64,000 bases of DNA from Thermomicrobium sp. CFH 73360 (GTDB lineage Bacteria; Chloroflexota; Chloroflexia; Thermomicrobiales; Thermomicrobiaceae), in contig NZ_JAMSLS010000002.1 of assembly GCF_023806465.1 (NCBI RefSeq), positions 620,001 through 684,000 of the forward strand, in the 5' to 3' direction. The notes below the pieces were generated by a model. That model searched no databases. It was not told the origin of the DNA and saw only the letters and a program-made list of their open reading frames with translations. Of this stretch, positions 1 through 8,885 are shown one piece after another. Positions within the stretch are counted from its first letter, which is position 1. Each line of letters starts with the position of its first letter. A program made the position numbers and the translations under genes.

Positions 1-756
1 CAGCACTTCGAGCCCAGCTCCAAGGTCCTCGCGGAGCCGGCGAAGAACCTCCAGTCCACGTCGGCCGCGTGCTCGCCGGGTACTCTCACGACTTTCAGCG
101 ATGCGATGGAGCTCCTGCAGTACCTCCTTAGGCACGTAGACTGTGCCCTCGAAGAATCCTGTCTGGAGAAGCGCTCGGATGCGCCCATCGATGAGCGCAC
201 TCGTGTCCAGTACCAAGGCTGGCTCACCCGGGCGCGACGCTCGCCCAACGAGCGAGAGGATCTCCGTCCGCTTGCTGTGCCCGACAAGTGTTCCAATCAG
301 CGTCGCCAGCAGCGCGATGGCAGGCGGGACGAGTTGCCCAGCTGGACGCGGCAACAGGGCCAAGGGCCACGCAAGCAAGAGACCAAGCAGCGCACCCAAA
401 AATGCGCCGAGACCGCCTGCGATGAGTGCATCGAGGGTGAGCGTACGCAACCGCAGAAGAATTGCGTCGACGAGGTCAAAGACGACATACGGGGTCGTCA
501 GGAATCCCAGCGCCGCGAGCACTGCAGCGAGGAACAGCTGTGAAGCCCCGACGAGTTCTGGCCGTGCAGCCAGCACACCACCGAACGACCAGCCGACCAG
601 TGCACCGACGAACAGGCCACTATAGCGTAACAGCCGCCCGATCGGCGCGTTCGCTCGCTCAGCTCGCGCCCGGCGTCGATCGACTGGCGGATGTTCTATC
701 GTGCCCTCAGTCGAAGCTGTCTGCGCGGCGTCTTGGGGAGGCTTCAGTGCTACCAT
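1..756 (-). CDS. PIN-TRAM domain membrane protein (YacL-like), 3' end beyond the window
   Basis: Reading the minus strand from ATG at 756 gives an uninterrupted 252-codon frame that runs off the left edge, so the C-terminus (where a TRAM domain would lie) is not visible. The N-terminal third has about four hydrophobic segments (starting around YSGLFVGALVGW). A PIN nuclease core then begins near residue 185 with the acidic motif VLDTSALIDGRI and continues with VPKEVLQELHRIAES and an Arg-rich stretch. This order matches the YacL/PIN-TRAM family, membrane-anchored putative RNases that usually lack a proven substrate. It lies 38 bp downstream of the PHP gene on the same strand and is probably cotranscribed. 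The ribosome binding site before 756 is weak, so the exact start is uncertain. Confidence 0.85.
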   Translation of the reverse strand, partial: MVALKPPQDAAQTASTEGTIEHPPVDRRRARAERANAPIGRLLRYSGLFVGALVGWSFGGVLAARPELVGASQLFLAAVLAALGFLTTPYVVFDLVDAILLRLRTLTLDALIAGGLGAFLGALLGLLLAWPLALLPRPAGQLVPPAIALLATLIGTLVGHSKRTEILSLVGRASRPGEPALVLDTSALIDGRIRALLQTGFFEGTVYVPKEVLQELHRIAESRESTRRARGRRGLEVLRRLREDLGAGLEVL

Positions 757-794
757 GTCGCCGCATCCATTCGCCGGCCGTGTCGCTCGCGCTC

Positions 795-1649
795 TCACTG
801 CTCAGGCAGTGTAGCAGGTCGCTCGTAATGCCGAGCACGCGTTTCAAGCGCCGCGACGATTTCGAGTGGTACCTCAACGCTTCCCAACTCGCGGCCAGCA
901 CGAAATGCGGGGCCGTGGTAATCGCTCCCTCCTGTTGGGATGAGATCCCACCGTCGAGCCAGTTCGACCAGTTCACGCTGGATCTCCGGCGGATATTCCG
1001 CGTACCACGCCTCAAGACCAGCCAGCCCGGCTGGCACCAACTCAGCGAGCACCGATTCGAGGTCATCGACGCTGAGCGGGTGCGCCAGAACCGGTACACC
1101 ACCGGCTGCGAAGATGATTTCGACCGCCTGACGAGGAGATGGATAGCTGCGCGGGACATACGCCGGACGATTGCGGCCCAAGTATCGGTCGAACGCCTCG
1201 TCAATGGACGAGACATAGCCATGGGTGAGAAGCAACCGTGCAGCGTGCGCCCGGGTGATCGTCCCGCCCTGAGCAACCGTTTCCAGATCCTCGAGCGTGA
1301 ACGGGAAGCCGAGCCTACGGAGTTGCTCTACGATGCGCGCGGCGCGCTCTCGCCGCGCCTCGACCAACCGCTCGAGATGAGCACGGAGCACTGGCTGTTG
1401 TGGATCGATGAAGTATCCCAACACGTGGACTTCACCAGCCTCGACTGCGGTACTCAGCTCGATTCCCGGGACAACCGTGACACCGAGCTGAGCAGCAACC
1501 GTCTGTGCTGGCGCAAGACCAGCAACGGTGTCGTGATCAGTGATGCCAAGCACGCGAAGGCCGCGCGCTGCCGCCAACTGGACGAGCTCCTCAGGTGAAA
1601 GGAGCCCGTCGGACGCATTCGTGTGGGTGTGGAGATCGACTGTACCCAT
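795..1649 (-). CDS. PHP-domain metal-dependent phosphoesterase (TrpH/YciV-like)
   Basis: A 284-aa soluble protein with the polymerase-and-histidinol-phosphatase fold. Metal-binding motifs appear in order: VDLHTHTNASDG at the N-terminus, GITDHDT near residue 38, PGIEL near residue 64, LAHPLS near residue 190 and GGSDYHG near residue 248. Family members (YciV/RNase AM, TrpH) hydrolyse 3',5'-nucleoside bisphosphates or trim short RNA 5' ends; the exact substrate here is inference. I chose ATG at 1649 over the TTG two codons upstream. A strong hairpin separates it from spoVS. The genes around it (RNase Y, PIN-TRAM) all belong to RNA-processing families, which favours an RNA or nucleotide role. 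Confidence 0.88.
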   Translation of the reverse strand: MGTVDLHTHTNASDGLLSPEELVQLAAARGLRVLGITDHDTVAGLAPAQTVAAQLGVTVVPGIELSTAVEAGEVHVLGYFIDPQQPVLRAHLERLVEARRERAARIVEQLRRLGFPFTLEDLETVAQGGTITRAHAARLLLTHGYVSSIDEAFDRYLGRNRPAYVPRSYPSPRQAVEIIFAAGGVPVLAHPLSVDDLESVLAELVPAGLAGLEAWYAEYPPEIQRELVELARRWDLIPTGGSDYHGPAFRAGRELGSVEVPLEIVAALETRARHYERPATLPEQ

Positions 1650-1664
1650 GCACAAGATAGAGAG

Positions 1665-1694
1665 ACTGCCCCCGGTGCCCTCGCCGGGGGCAGT
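1665..1694 (-). terminator. Hairpin terminator after spoVS
   Basis: Perfect 11-bp inverted repeat (arms 1665-1675 and 1684-1694, 8-nt loop, GC-rich) just 6 bp after the spoVS stop. On the minus strand it is followed by a pyrimidine-rich stretch (TCTCTCTATCTTG). It probably ends most transcription from spoVS before the PHP gene. Confidence 0.6.
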
Positions 1695-1700
1695 CCTCGT

Positions 1701-2090
1701 TCAGCGCGGTTCGACAATCAGCCGGATCGCTGTGCGATCCTCGTTCCCGATCGTGACCGTAATGAATGAGGGGAGACACACGGCATCAATACCCGACTCG
1801 GCGAGGTAATCGCGGGCGATCGCCACCGCCTTGATCGCCTGATTGGCCGCACCAGCACCGATGGCCTGGACCTCAGCCCGCCCAACTTCCCGAACGACAC
1901 CTGCGATCGCGCCAGCGACTGCGCTCGGGCGAGAGCGCGCTGACACCTTGAGCACCTCGCTCCGCCGCTTCTGACCACCCGCTTGACCGCCGGACCGGGG
2001 AGACTCCTGATAACCCTCCTCAGGAGGGAAACTCGCCTCTGTACCGATTTTGATCTCACGCAAATCGAGTTTACTGAAGAAGCGCTCCAT
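1701..2090 (-). CDS. spoVS: Stage V sporulation protein S (SpoVS) with N-terminal extension
   Basis: Residues from about 46 to 129 match the whole SpoVS/Alba-like family (about 86 aa): VLKVSARSRPSAVAGAIAGV, then AIGAGAANQAIKAVAIAR, ending RTAIRLIVEPR. In Bacillus, SpoVS modulates sporulation and septation, and the family is thought to bind nucleic acid. Here 45 extra residues (FSKLDLREIKIGTEASFPPE and a Gly/Gln/Arg-rich linker) precede the domain. ATG at 2090 has a good GGAGGAG ribosome binding site, so the extension is probably translated. An in-frame GTG at 1955 would give a canonical-length protein. The gene is downstream of rny, as in the Bacillus rny-ymdB-spoVS locus, but ymdB is missing. 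Confidence 0.9.
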   Translation of the reverse strand: MERFFSKLDLREIKIGTEASFPPEEGYQESPRSGGQAGGQKRRSEVLKVSARSRPSAVAGAIAGVVREVGRAEVQAIGAGAANQAIKAVAIARDYLAESGIDAVCLPSFITVTIGNEDRTAIRLIVEPR

Positions 2091-2574
2091 TCTGACTCCT
2101 CCGATGGATGTGGGTCACTCTGCCACGCTTGTCGCTCAGCCCGACTCCATTTCCGAGCAGCGCGTCCGATCCTCTACGCGGTCCCCCCACTCCTCTCCAG
2201 GATGACTTCCCTATCCCCATACACCGACTTGCCGTCGCGACGGGCCAGCCATGAGGCTGCAGCCGCGTGTAGGCGTACCACACCGAGACGAGCGCGTCAA
2301 TAGACACAAGAGGCAGCCCTTTGCACTGTTCGCTCGATGCGAGCGTGTGAGCTGCACCGTCCCGACACTGGATATCACGTCCGCAGTGCTGTCGGCGATC
2401 ATCGTAGGGTGACCAGCCAGCATCACTGCCTGTCCGTGCGGTTCAGCAGACGAGAAGAGTCGCTCAGGCCACCAGCATTCTGGGAACGGCTGTAATCCTA
2501 CTACTGAATCGCGAAGCCTGACTTCGGGAGTATCGACTGTGAAGCGTGTCGATCTCCCCCGCGAGGACATCAAG
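2091..2574. other. Intergenic stretch between rny terminator and spoVS
   Basis: About 480 bp with no gene I can identify. A 120-codon minus-strand frame (2211-2573) starts immediately after the rny terminator, but it matches no family I know, has no clear ribosome binding site and ends in low-information Ser/Arg/Gly-rich sequence. It occupies the place where ymdB lies in Bacillus, but I see none of the YmdB metallophosphatase motifs. It should hold at least the spoVS promoter; no convincing hexamers were found. Confidence 0.4.
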
Positions 2575-2575
2575 C

Positions 2576-2607
2576 AAAACAGCCGGCACCCGCGTGGATG
2601 CCGGCTG
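2576..2607 (-). terminator. Rho-independent terminator of rny
   Basis: A 9-bp perfect stem (arms 2580-2588 and 2599-2607, CAGCCGGCA/TGCCGGCTG) with a 10-nt loop is followed on the minus strand by TTTTGCTT. It begins 8 bp after the rny stop codon. Confidence 0.8.
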
Positions 2608-2615
2608 TGTCGCGG

Positions 2616-4148
2616 TTAGCGGGCATAATCGATCGCCCGCGTCTCACGAATGACAGTAACTTTGATCTGTCCCGGGTAATCGAGTGTCTCCTGGATCTTC
2701 TTGACCACGTCGCGGGCAAGCCGCAACGCACCGTAGTCGTCAATCTGGTCCGGCCTGACGAGAATACGTACTTCGCGCCCGGCCTGGATTGCGTACGCCT
2801 TTTGGACGCCGGGGAAGGATGTCGCGACGCTCTCGAGCGCTTCAAGACGCTTGATGTAGGCTTCGAGCATCTCACGCCGCGCTCCTGGCCGAGCACCACT
2901 GATCGCGTCGGCAGCCGCGACGATAAATGCTTCGATCGTCTTGGGCTCTTCCTCACCGTGATGTGCCGCAATCGCGTGCACAATCTTGGCCGACCGACCG
3001 AGGCGTCGCGCGATGTCTGCGCCGATCAACGCATGCGGCCCCTCGACCTCGTGGTCGACGGCCTTGCCGATATCGTGCAGGAGCCCGGCTGTCTTGGCGA
3101 CATTGACGTCCGCACCGAGCTCGGCAGCGAGTGCACCAGCGATGAGCGCAACCTCGATCGAATGCTGGAGTACGTTCTGCCCGTAACTCGTGCGGAAGCG
3201 AAGTCGACCCAGCAGGCGGATGAGATCCGGGTGCAGGCCCTGCACCCCAGCCTCGAGTGCTGCCCGTTCCCCCTCTTCCCAGATGATCTGCTCGACCTCT
3301 TGGCGCGTCTTCTCGACCACCTCTTCGATCCGCGCGGGGTGAATTCGCCCGTCTTGGATGAGCTTCAACAGTGCCCGACGAGCGATCTCGCGCCGCACTG
3401 GATCGAAGGATGAAAGTGTGACAGCCTCTGGTGTATCGTCGACGATAAGATCAACACCCGTCGCCTGCTCGAGCGCTCGGATATTCCGTCCTTCACGCCC
3501 GATAATACGACCCTTCATGTCGTCGCTCGGAAGCGGGACGACGGTTACCGTGGCCTCGGCGACGTATTCGGACGCGATCCGTTGAATGGCTGTCGCCAGA
3601 ATCATGCGGGCACGCTGTTGCGCCTCCTCGCGCACCTGCTGCTCGAGTTCGCGGACCTGACGGTTGAGCAGTTCGCGTGCCTCCTCGGTCGCCTGCTGGA
3701 TCACAAGCTGCCGCGCTTCCTCCAGTGTCATCTGCGCCACGCGTTGGAGCTCGGCCTGCCGTTCCTGCTCCAACCGGGCGATCTCCTCGAGGCGCTCCTC
3801 GATCTCCTTCTCTCGCGCCTGGATCTTGCGTTCACGCTTTTCAAGATTCTCCAGGCGCCGGTCCAGCTGTTCCTCCTTGGCCTGAAGCCGCCGCTCCAGA
3901 CGCTCGACTTGTTGGCGTCGCAGCTGATATTCCTGCTCCAGTTCCTCGCGCAGCTTCAGCGCGGCATCCTTCGCCTCCAGGAGGATCTCTCTCTGCCGCG
4001 CCTCAGCCTCTTCCAGCAGTCGCCGGACCTCGTCTCCCGTTGCGCGCAGGCGCGAGCGTGCTGCCCGCTGTAAGTACAGGTAGGTTCCGAACATCACCAC
4101 GATCGCTGTGACGACGACCGCGGCGACGACCATCAGCATGGTCTCCAT
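2616..4148 (-). CDS. rny: Ribonuclease Y
   Basis: Membrane-anchored endoribonuclease that initiates mRNA decay, 510 aa, the usual length. Domain order: one N-terminal transmembrane helix (about residues 4-24, [20 protein letters not shown]), a long charged coiled coil (about 30-200), a KH RNA-binding domain with the [15 protein letters not shown] motif (about 205-270), an HD phosphohydrolase domain with [12 protein letters not shown] supplying the metal-binding His-Asp pair (about 330-425), and the conserved C-terminal domain ending [15 protein letters not shown] chose ATG at 4148 because AGGAG lies 9 bp upstream; an ATG six codons earlier (4166) is less likely. It is the first gene of the leftward set and ends in a good terminator. 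Confidence 0.96.
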   Translation of the reverse strand: METMLMVVAAVVVTAIVVMFGTYLYLQRAARSRLRATGDEVRRLLEEAEARQREILLEAKDAALKLREELEQEYQLRRQQVERLERRLQAKEEQLDRRLENLEKRERKIQAREKEIEERLEEIARLEQERQAELQRVAQMTLEEARQLVIQQATEEARELLNRQVRELEQQVREEAQQRARMILATAIQRIASEYVAEATVTVVPLPSDDMKGRIIGREGRNIRALEQATGVDLIVDDTPEAVTLSSFDPVRREIARRALLKLIQDGRIHPARIEEVVEKTRQEVEQIIWEEGERAALEAGVQGLHPDLIRLLGRLRFRTSYGQNVLQHSIEVALIAGALAAELGADVNVAKTAGLLHDIGKAVDHEVEGPHALIGADIARRLGRSAKIVHAIAAHHGEEEPKTIEAFIVAAADAISGARPGARREMLEAYIKRLEALESVATSFPGVQKAYAIQAGREVRILVRPDQIDDYGALRLARDVVKKIQETLDYPGQIKVTVIRETRAIDYAR

Positions 4149-4594
4149 CTCCGCGCCTCTCCTCAATGCATCGTTTGGTAACGTACAAGGTCGTCACGCA
4201 ATGAAGCGAACGACCAATAACTGGCGGGGAATTGCCCGCCTCTAAGGATACCCCTCACCAGCCGCTCACGCCAAACGTGCGGCCGAGCACTGCTGCCCTG
4301 TGAAGCGGAGCTCAGAGGCTCACATGAATTCGCCATAACCACAGCCCCATCCTCGCATCTCGTGGTGGGCATGGTCTGCTCAGCCCGTGCTCAACACCGC
4401 CAGCGGTAGAGCACCGATGGAAGAACTGCAGCTGCTTGGAGCCCGTACTGCTCTCCCCGGCAGCGCTCAGTAGAGCAACGGTACATTAGCCCGGCAAGCG
4501 GGTAGACCACCAGACGCGAATCCCCTTAACAAGACACGACATCACAGATCAGACTTCGTTGAGCGATCTGGTCAGCAACGTGAGGAGGGGGGTT
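4149..4594. other. Divergent intergenic region rny / peptide transporter
   Basis: About 445 bp without a gene. It must contain the rny promoter (minus) and the promoter of the decayed transporter (plus); no strong sigma-70-type pair stands out. Two short stretches on the plus strand (near 4400 and 4470) resemble tRNA D-arms (GCGGTAGAGCA, CTCAGTAGAGCA), but neither folds into a cloverleaf in my reading. Confidence 0.4.
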
Positions 4595-6309
4595 ATGTCC
4601 GCCGAGCGTTCTGCCTGGCTCACTTGCGCGATGCAACATCGCCGCTTTCTCCGTCTCGCGAGCTTGGGAGCCGGACTTCTCGGGGCCGGCCTCCTTGGGG
4701 CATGCGCCCGTTCAGCGGAGACTCCGCCTGCGGCAACGCCGACTACTGCCCCTGCTCCTGGTCAGACCCTGGCTCCTGCGGCCTCTCCAACCCCAGTGAC
4801 AGCCGCGACCGGCGGGGCGTTTGTCATCGCACGGCTCACCGATACGATCACGCTTGATCCATCGCGCCAGTACGAATTGACTTCGCCCATCGTGATGGGC
4901 GCTTGCTATGAACGCTTAGTGACCATTCAAGCGCGGGATATCCGCACTATCCATCCCCACTTGGCTGAAAAGTTCGACATCACACAAGACGTTACAACAT
5001 ACACTTTCACTCTCCGCGAGGGGGGTACGCTTTGCCTCTGGGAATCAATTGACTTCCGCTGACGTCGTCTTCAGTTTCAACCGTCTGCGCGAACTGAAGG
5101 ACAACCCCTCCTGGTTGGCCGATATTATTCAGGCAATGGAAACCCCAGACGCCCGAACGGTCCGCATCAGACTCACTGAGCCGAATGCCGTCTTCCTCGC
5201 CATGCTCGTTTCCCCAAACTTCTCGATCCTCGATTCAACCGTTGTCAAGCAACAGGGTGGTACCGACCAACCCGGCGCAGACAAGGTAACAGAGTGGCTG
5301 AACCAGAACTCGGCTGGTTCCGGTCCCTTCGTGCTCAAGGGCTGGGTCAATGAACAAGAGATTGTTATGGTGCGTAATCCGAACTACTGGGGGCAGCCGG
5401 CAGCGCTCGAACGGGTGATTATCCGGCACATCCCTGATCCGACGACTCAGCGACAGCTTCTGGAAAGTGGTGACGTCGACGCGGCACACAACCTCGATGC
5501 CGATCTCATCGCCGAACTCGCGCAGGCTGGCACGACACAGATTGTCCGCGGCGATACGCTCGACACCGAGTACTTCGCGATGCACACCAGTCCCGAGATA
5601 GGGAAAGAGCTTGCCGACAAGCGCGTGCGGCAGGCTATCGCCTACGCAATCGACTATGACGGGATCATCCAGCAGATTCTCCGAGGTGCTGCTGTCCGTC
5701 CGCCCTCAGTCATTCCGAGCGGCCTGTTGGGTGTCACCGAGGCCGAGGACGCACGGTATCAGACCAATGTGGAGCGCGCTCGGCAACTCTTTGGGGGAAG
5801 CGGGTTTAGCGAACGGCTTCGACCTCACCCTGACCTTCTCCAGCGGCGGCACAGAGGTCGGGGGTGTCTCATCCGAAGTTCTAGCGAGCAAGATTGCTGA
5901 CGATCTGCGGAAGGTTGGAATCCGCGTCACTCTTGATCCACGCGCACCGGATGTCCGACTCGCCGACTATCGGGCAGGCAAGTTGCAGTGCACGATTTCT
6001 GGCTGGACGCCGGACTTCCTCGACCCGCACGGCTGGGCAATCCCCTTCGGGGTTCCTGGCGAAGCCGCGGCGAAGCGTGTGGCATACACCAACCCACAAG
6101 TCGCCGACCTCTTCCAGCGAGCTGCCCGCACCGCTGATCCACAAGAGCGTGCTCGACTCTACGCGCAGGGGCAACGACTGCTCAACGAGGACGCGCCGTT
6201 CCTCTGCCTCTATCAGCCCAAGGCACAGATCGCCGTCGGCAAAAACGTGCACGGCTATGTGTTCGATCCGGTGATCGGGGTTGACCTGAGCAAAGTACGA
6301 AAGAGCTGA
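4595..6309 (+). pseudogene. Peptide/solute ABC transporter substrate-binding protein, two frameshifts
   Basis: Family 5 (OppA/DppA-type) extracellular binding lipoprotein. ATG at 4595 follows a GGAGGGGGG site; the signal contains HRRFLRLASLGAG and a lipobox LLGAC. The frame breaks twice. In the G6 run at 5020-5025, removing one G joins TFTLREG to VRFASGNQLTSADVVFSF. In the G5 run at 5793-5797, removing one G joins ERARQLFG to EAGLANGFDLTLTF. With these corrections a normal protein of about 570 aa is recovered, including NPNYWG, RVRQAIAYAIDYD and the C-terminal NEDAPFLCLYQP. The downstream permease gene pair belongs to the same operon. It is either a pseudogene or carries assembly errors; lesions of other kinds in the same operon favour real decay. 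Confidence 0.85.
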
Positions 6310-6346
6310 GCCGCCGCCCGGAGCGATTCATCGGGAGCAGTGGACT

Positions 6347-7363
6347 GTGCTCGGGCAGTTCGTTTTCCGGCGTTTTCTCTTGACAATCCCTTTGCTCTTC
6401 GGGATCACCCTCGTGACCTTTACGGTCTCTCACCTCATTCCGGCTGACCCGCTTATGGCGATCTTGCCTGAGCGTGCCGCCAGCGATCCGGAGACCGTCC
6501 GCATGTATCGGGAGCAGTGGGGACTCGACCGATCACTCCCGGAACAGTCTCTGTTCTATCTTCGCAATCTCCTGCGAGGCGACCTTGGAGAGTCGTATAC
6601 GAGCCGCCGACCGGTCACGCAGGAGCTCCGGCAACGTTTCCCAGCGACGGTGGAACTTGCCCTCGCTGCGATGCTCTTTGCTGTCACTTCCGGCTTGACA
6701 CTCGGAATCCTTTCCGCACTCTGGTACGAGCGCTGGATCGATCATCTGGCGAGAATTGTCTCGCTCGTTGGTGTGTCACTTCCGGTCTTCTGGCTTGGGC
6801 TCTTGGCCCTACAACTCTTCTATGCCAACCTCCGCCTCCTCCCTGGTCCCGGTCGCATCGACCCTCGCCTCACTGCTCCACCGTTCCGCACCGGCTTTTA
6901 CACCATTGACAGCCTACTCGCGGGAGACCTGTCGCTCTTTCTGAACGTCCTCGCTCATTTGGTCTTGCCCGGTATGGTCCTTGGGAGTTATGCTATGGGG
7001 ATCATCGCGCGCATGACCCGCTCGGCCCTGCTCGACGTACTCGGAGCAGACTACATCCGGACCGCCCGTGCCAAGGGACTCAGGGAACATCGTGTTATCC
7101 TCATCCATGCCCTGCGCAATGCACTGATTCCGACGGTCACGGTTATTGGCCTCACTTTCGGCAGTCTTTTGGCTGGCGTCGTATTGACCGAAACGAGCTT
7201 CGCTTGGCCAGGAATTGGACGCTACGCCGTGGACGCCGCTATGAAACTTGATCTTCCAGCCGTGATGGGGGTGACACTACTCATTGCAGTCGTTTATGTG
7301 ATCGTGAACTTTGTGACCGACGTCCTCTACGGCATCCTCGACACCCGGATCCGGGTAAGCTGA
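6347..7363 (+). CDS. ABC transporter permease, DppB/OppB type
   Basis: Intact 338-aa inner-membrane permease of the peptide/nickel importer family, GTG start at 6347. The N-terminus GQFVFRRFLLTIPLLFGITL and TVSHLIPADP are typical of DppB. About six transmembrane helices follow, and the EAA cytoplasmic loop is present as DYIRTARAKGLREHRVILIHALRNALIP, which would contact an ATPase. It sits 37 bp after the frameshifted binding protein and 12 bp before the second, also broken, permease. As no intact binding protein, partner permease or ATPase gene follows, it probably has no working transporter to join, unless it pairs with subunits encoded elsewhere. Confidence 0.9.
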   Translation: MLGQFVFRRFLLTIPLLFGITLVTFTVSHLIPADPLMAILPERAASDPETVRMYREQWGLDRSLPEQSLFYLRNLLRGDLGESYTSRRPVTQELRQRFPATVELALAAMLFAVTSGLTLGILSALWYERWIDHLARIVSLVGVSLPVFWLGLLALQLFYANLRLLPGPGRIDPRLTAPPFRTGFYTIDSLLAGDLSLFLNVLAHLVLPGMVLGSYAMGIIARMTRSALLDVLGADYIRTARAKGLREHRVILIHALRNALIPTVTVIGLTFGSLLAGVVLTETSFAWPGIGRYAVDAAMKLDLPAVMGVTLLIAVVYVIVNFVTDVLYGILDTRIRVS

Positions 7364-7375
7364 GGGAGTTGCCGC

Positions 7376-8268
7376 GTGCTCACGGGCGTGCGCACAGCGG
7401 AACGGTTGGGTACTCGCTCGCGCTGGTGGGATCGGCCGGCTTGGCAGGCGTTCCGCGCTCTCTGGCAACGACCAAGCGCGTTGGTGGGGCTTGCCATTTT
7501 GCTCTTCTGGATCGGCGTTGCCCTGACGGTCACATTCCTCGTGCCGTTCCATCCCCTGGCCACTGACGTGAGTGCGCGGCTTCAGTCGCCAAGCCTGACG
7601 CATTGGTTCGGAACCGACGACCTCGGCCGCGATATTTTTCGGCGCACCCTCTATGGTGCCCGCATCTCACTCCCGGCAGGCTTCCTCACTGTCCTCGGAG
7701 CACTCGTTATCGGTTGTCTCGTCGGTGCGATCGCTGGCTACGCAGGAGCTGGATCGATGCCATCCTTATGCGCATCGCCGACATGGTGCTTGCCTTCCCC
7801 TCGATCGTCTTGGCAATGGCGATTGCTGCTGCGCTTGGTCCGGGTTTGAAGAATGCATTGATCGCAATCGTGATCGTCCTGTGGCCGGAGTACGCGCGGC
7901 TCATGCGTGCACAGGTCTTGGCTGTGAAGGCACAGGAGTAAGTGACCGCTGCCGAAGCACTTGGCATGAGCAGGCTTCGCTTACTGCTCATTCACATCCT
8001 CCCCAACACCCAGGCCCCCCTGGTAGTCAAAGCAACACTCGACGTCGGTGCAGCCATTGTCCTCACAGCAGGACTCTCCTTTATCGGCCTTGGTGCTGTC
8101 CCTCCCGCGCCAGAATGGAGTGCAATGATCCGCGAGGGGCAACGTCGTTTCAGCCAGTGGTGGCTCCCAACGTTCCCTGGGCTTGCGATCTTTAGCGTCG
8201 TGATGGCACTCAACTTCCTCGGTGATGGACTCCGAGATGTACTCGATCCGCGGCGTCGCCGACGCTGA
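7376..8268 (+). pseudogene. ABC transporter permease, DppC/OppC type, frameshift plus in-frame stop
   Basis: GTG start at 7376 with GAGGGAG upstream. The N-terminal OppC-type region (WQAFRALWQRPSALVGLAIL, then WFGTDDLGRDIFRRTLYGAR) is in one frame up to about 7745. One base is missing in GGAG|CTGG (about 7745-7750): restoring a G gives GYAGGWIDAILMRIADMVLAFP. The restored frame then meets TAA at 7939-7941, exactly where the EAA loop normally has a Tyr codon (VKAQE-stop-VTAAEALGMSRLR), and continues in frame to the normal family end at 8268 (FLGDGLRDVLDPRRRR). Two independent lesions of different type make a sequencing artefact unlikely. Confidence 0.85.
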
Positions 8269-8552
8269 GCGATCTCCAGCCACGACGGTACGAGACGTGC
8301 GCAGAGGCTCCCTTTCCTTCGCAAGGGGTCTGGACTGAGCCGGGAATGCTCACTCCTGATTTGAGGAACGGAAGAGAACACGTACCGAGTCAGCGCCGCC
8401 TCTGAGGGTAACCGCATGGGTGCAAGGGATGAGAAGACCGCACTTCGGTCAAAACCTCGATCGGGGAGCGTGCAACCGAAAGAACATGTGTAATCATTTC
8501 CAGCTGTGGTCGTTGCCCCAGCATGGAGTGACTGGCAGAAGGGGGGAAATCT

Positions 8553-8885
8553 ATGCGGTGTGTTGTTGCACGACTTGCCAAATGGATCGCCTTGGGACTG
8601 ATCGGCGCAGCGCTCTACGACCAGCTTCGCCGCGCTCCGGCTGAGCGCACGTGGATGGGGCAGATCGGACCCGTTCCGTATGACTTCCGCCTTCCCTCTC
8701 TTGAACGCCTGCGTGCGAGTCTCTGGAACCCTGACGACCCAAGAATCATCACCTCGATGCCGTGGGGAATCGGCTGGTCAGTCAATCTCGCGCGGGCTTG
8801 GCTCCGCCTTTCCCCACTCGTCGAGCAGGCGCGCCGACGACTTACGACCGCGCTCGGCGGGCAAGGAGCTGCCACGCACCAGTGA
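8553..8885 (+). CDS. Small DUF5808-like protein
   Basis: A 110-aa protein with GGGGGG ribosome-binding sequence 6-7 bp before its ATG. The first about 20 residues form a hydrophobic helix (LAKWIALGLIGAALYDQL). The centre has NPDDPRIITSMPWGIGWSVNL, resembling the DUF5808 pattern (Asn-x-Asp-Asp-Pro-Arg followed by a Gly-Trp-x-x-Asn motif). The function of that family is unknown. Its 3' end overlaps the convergent MFS gene by 44 bp. Assignment to the family is by eye from the short motif only. Confidence 0.65.
   Translation: MRCVVARLAKWIALGLIGAALYDQLRRAPAERTWMGQIGPVPYDFRLPSLERLRASLWNPDDPRIITSMPWGIGWSVNLARAWLRLSPLVEQARRRLTTALGGQGAATHQ

Noticed and set aside
106-625. Two plus-strand frames of 145 and 160 codons
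   Set aside because: They lie opposite a clear PIN-TRAM gene and are rich in Arg/Ser/Gln, as expected for antisense shadow frames.
462-1598. 378-codon plus-strand frame
   Set aside because: It is antisense to the PHP and PIN-TRAM genes, which carry all family motifs.
2120-2230. Minus-strand stretch beginning GGAGAGGAG and containing CTCGGAAATG, similar to tRNA-Ser
   Set aside because: No T-arm and the arms do not pair; length and bulges do not fit a tRNA.
4395-4530. tRNA-like D-arm sequences GCGGTAGAGCA and CTCAGTAGAGCA
   Set aside because: No matching acceptor stem, anticodon arm or GGTTCGAATCC T-arm could be paired; a covariance search would be needed to reopen this.
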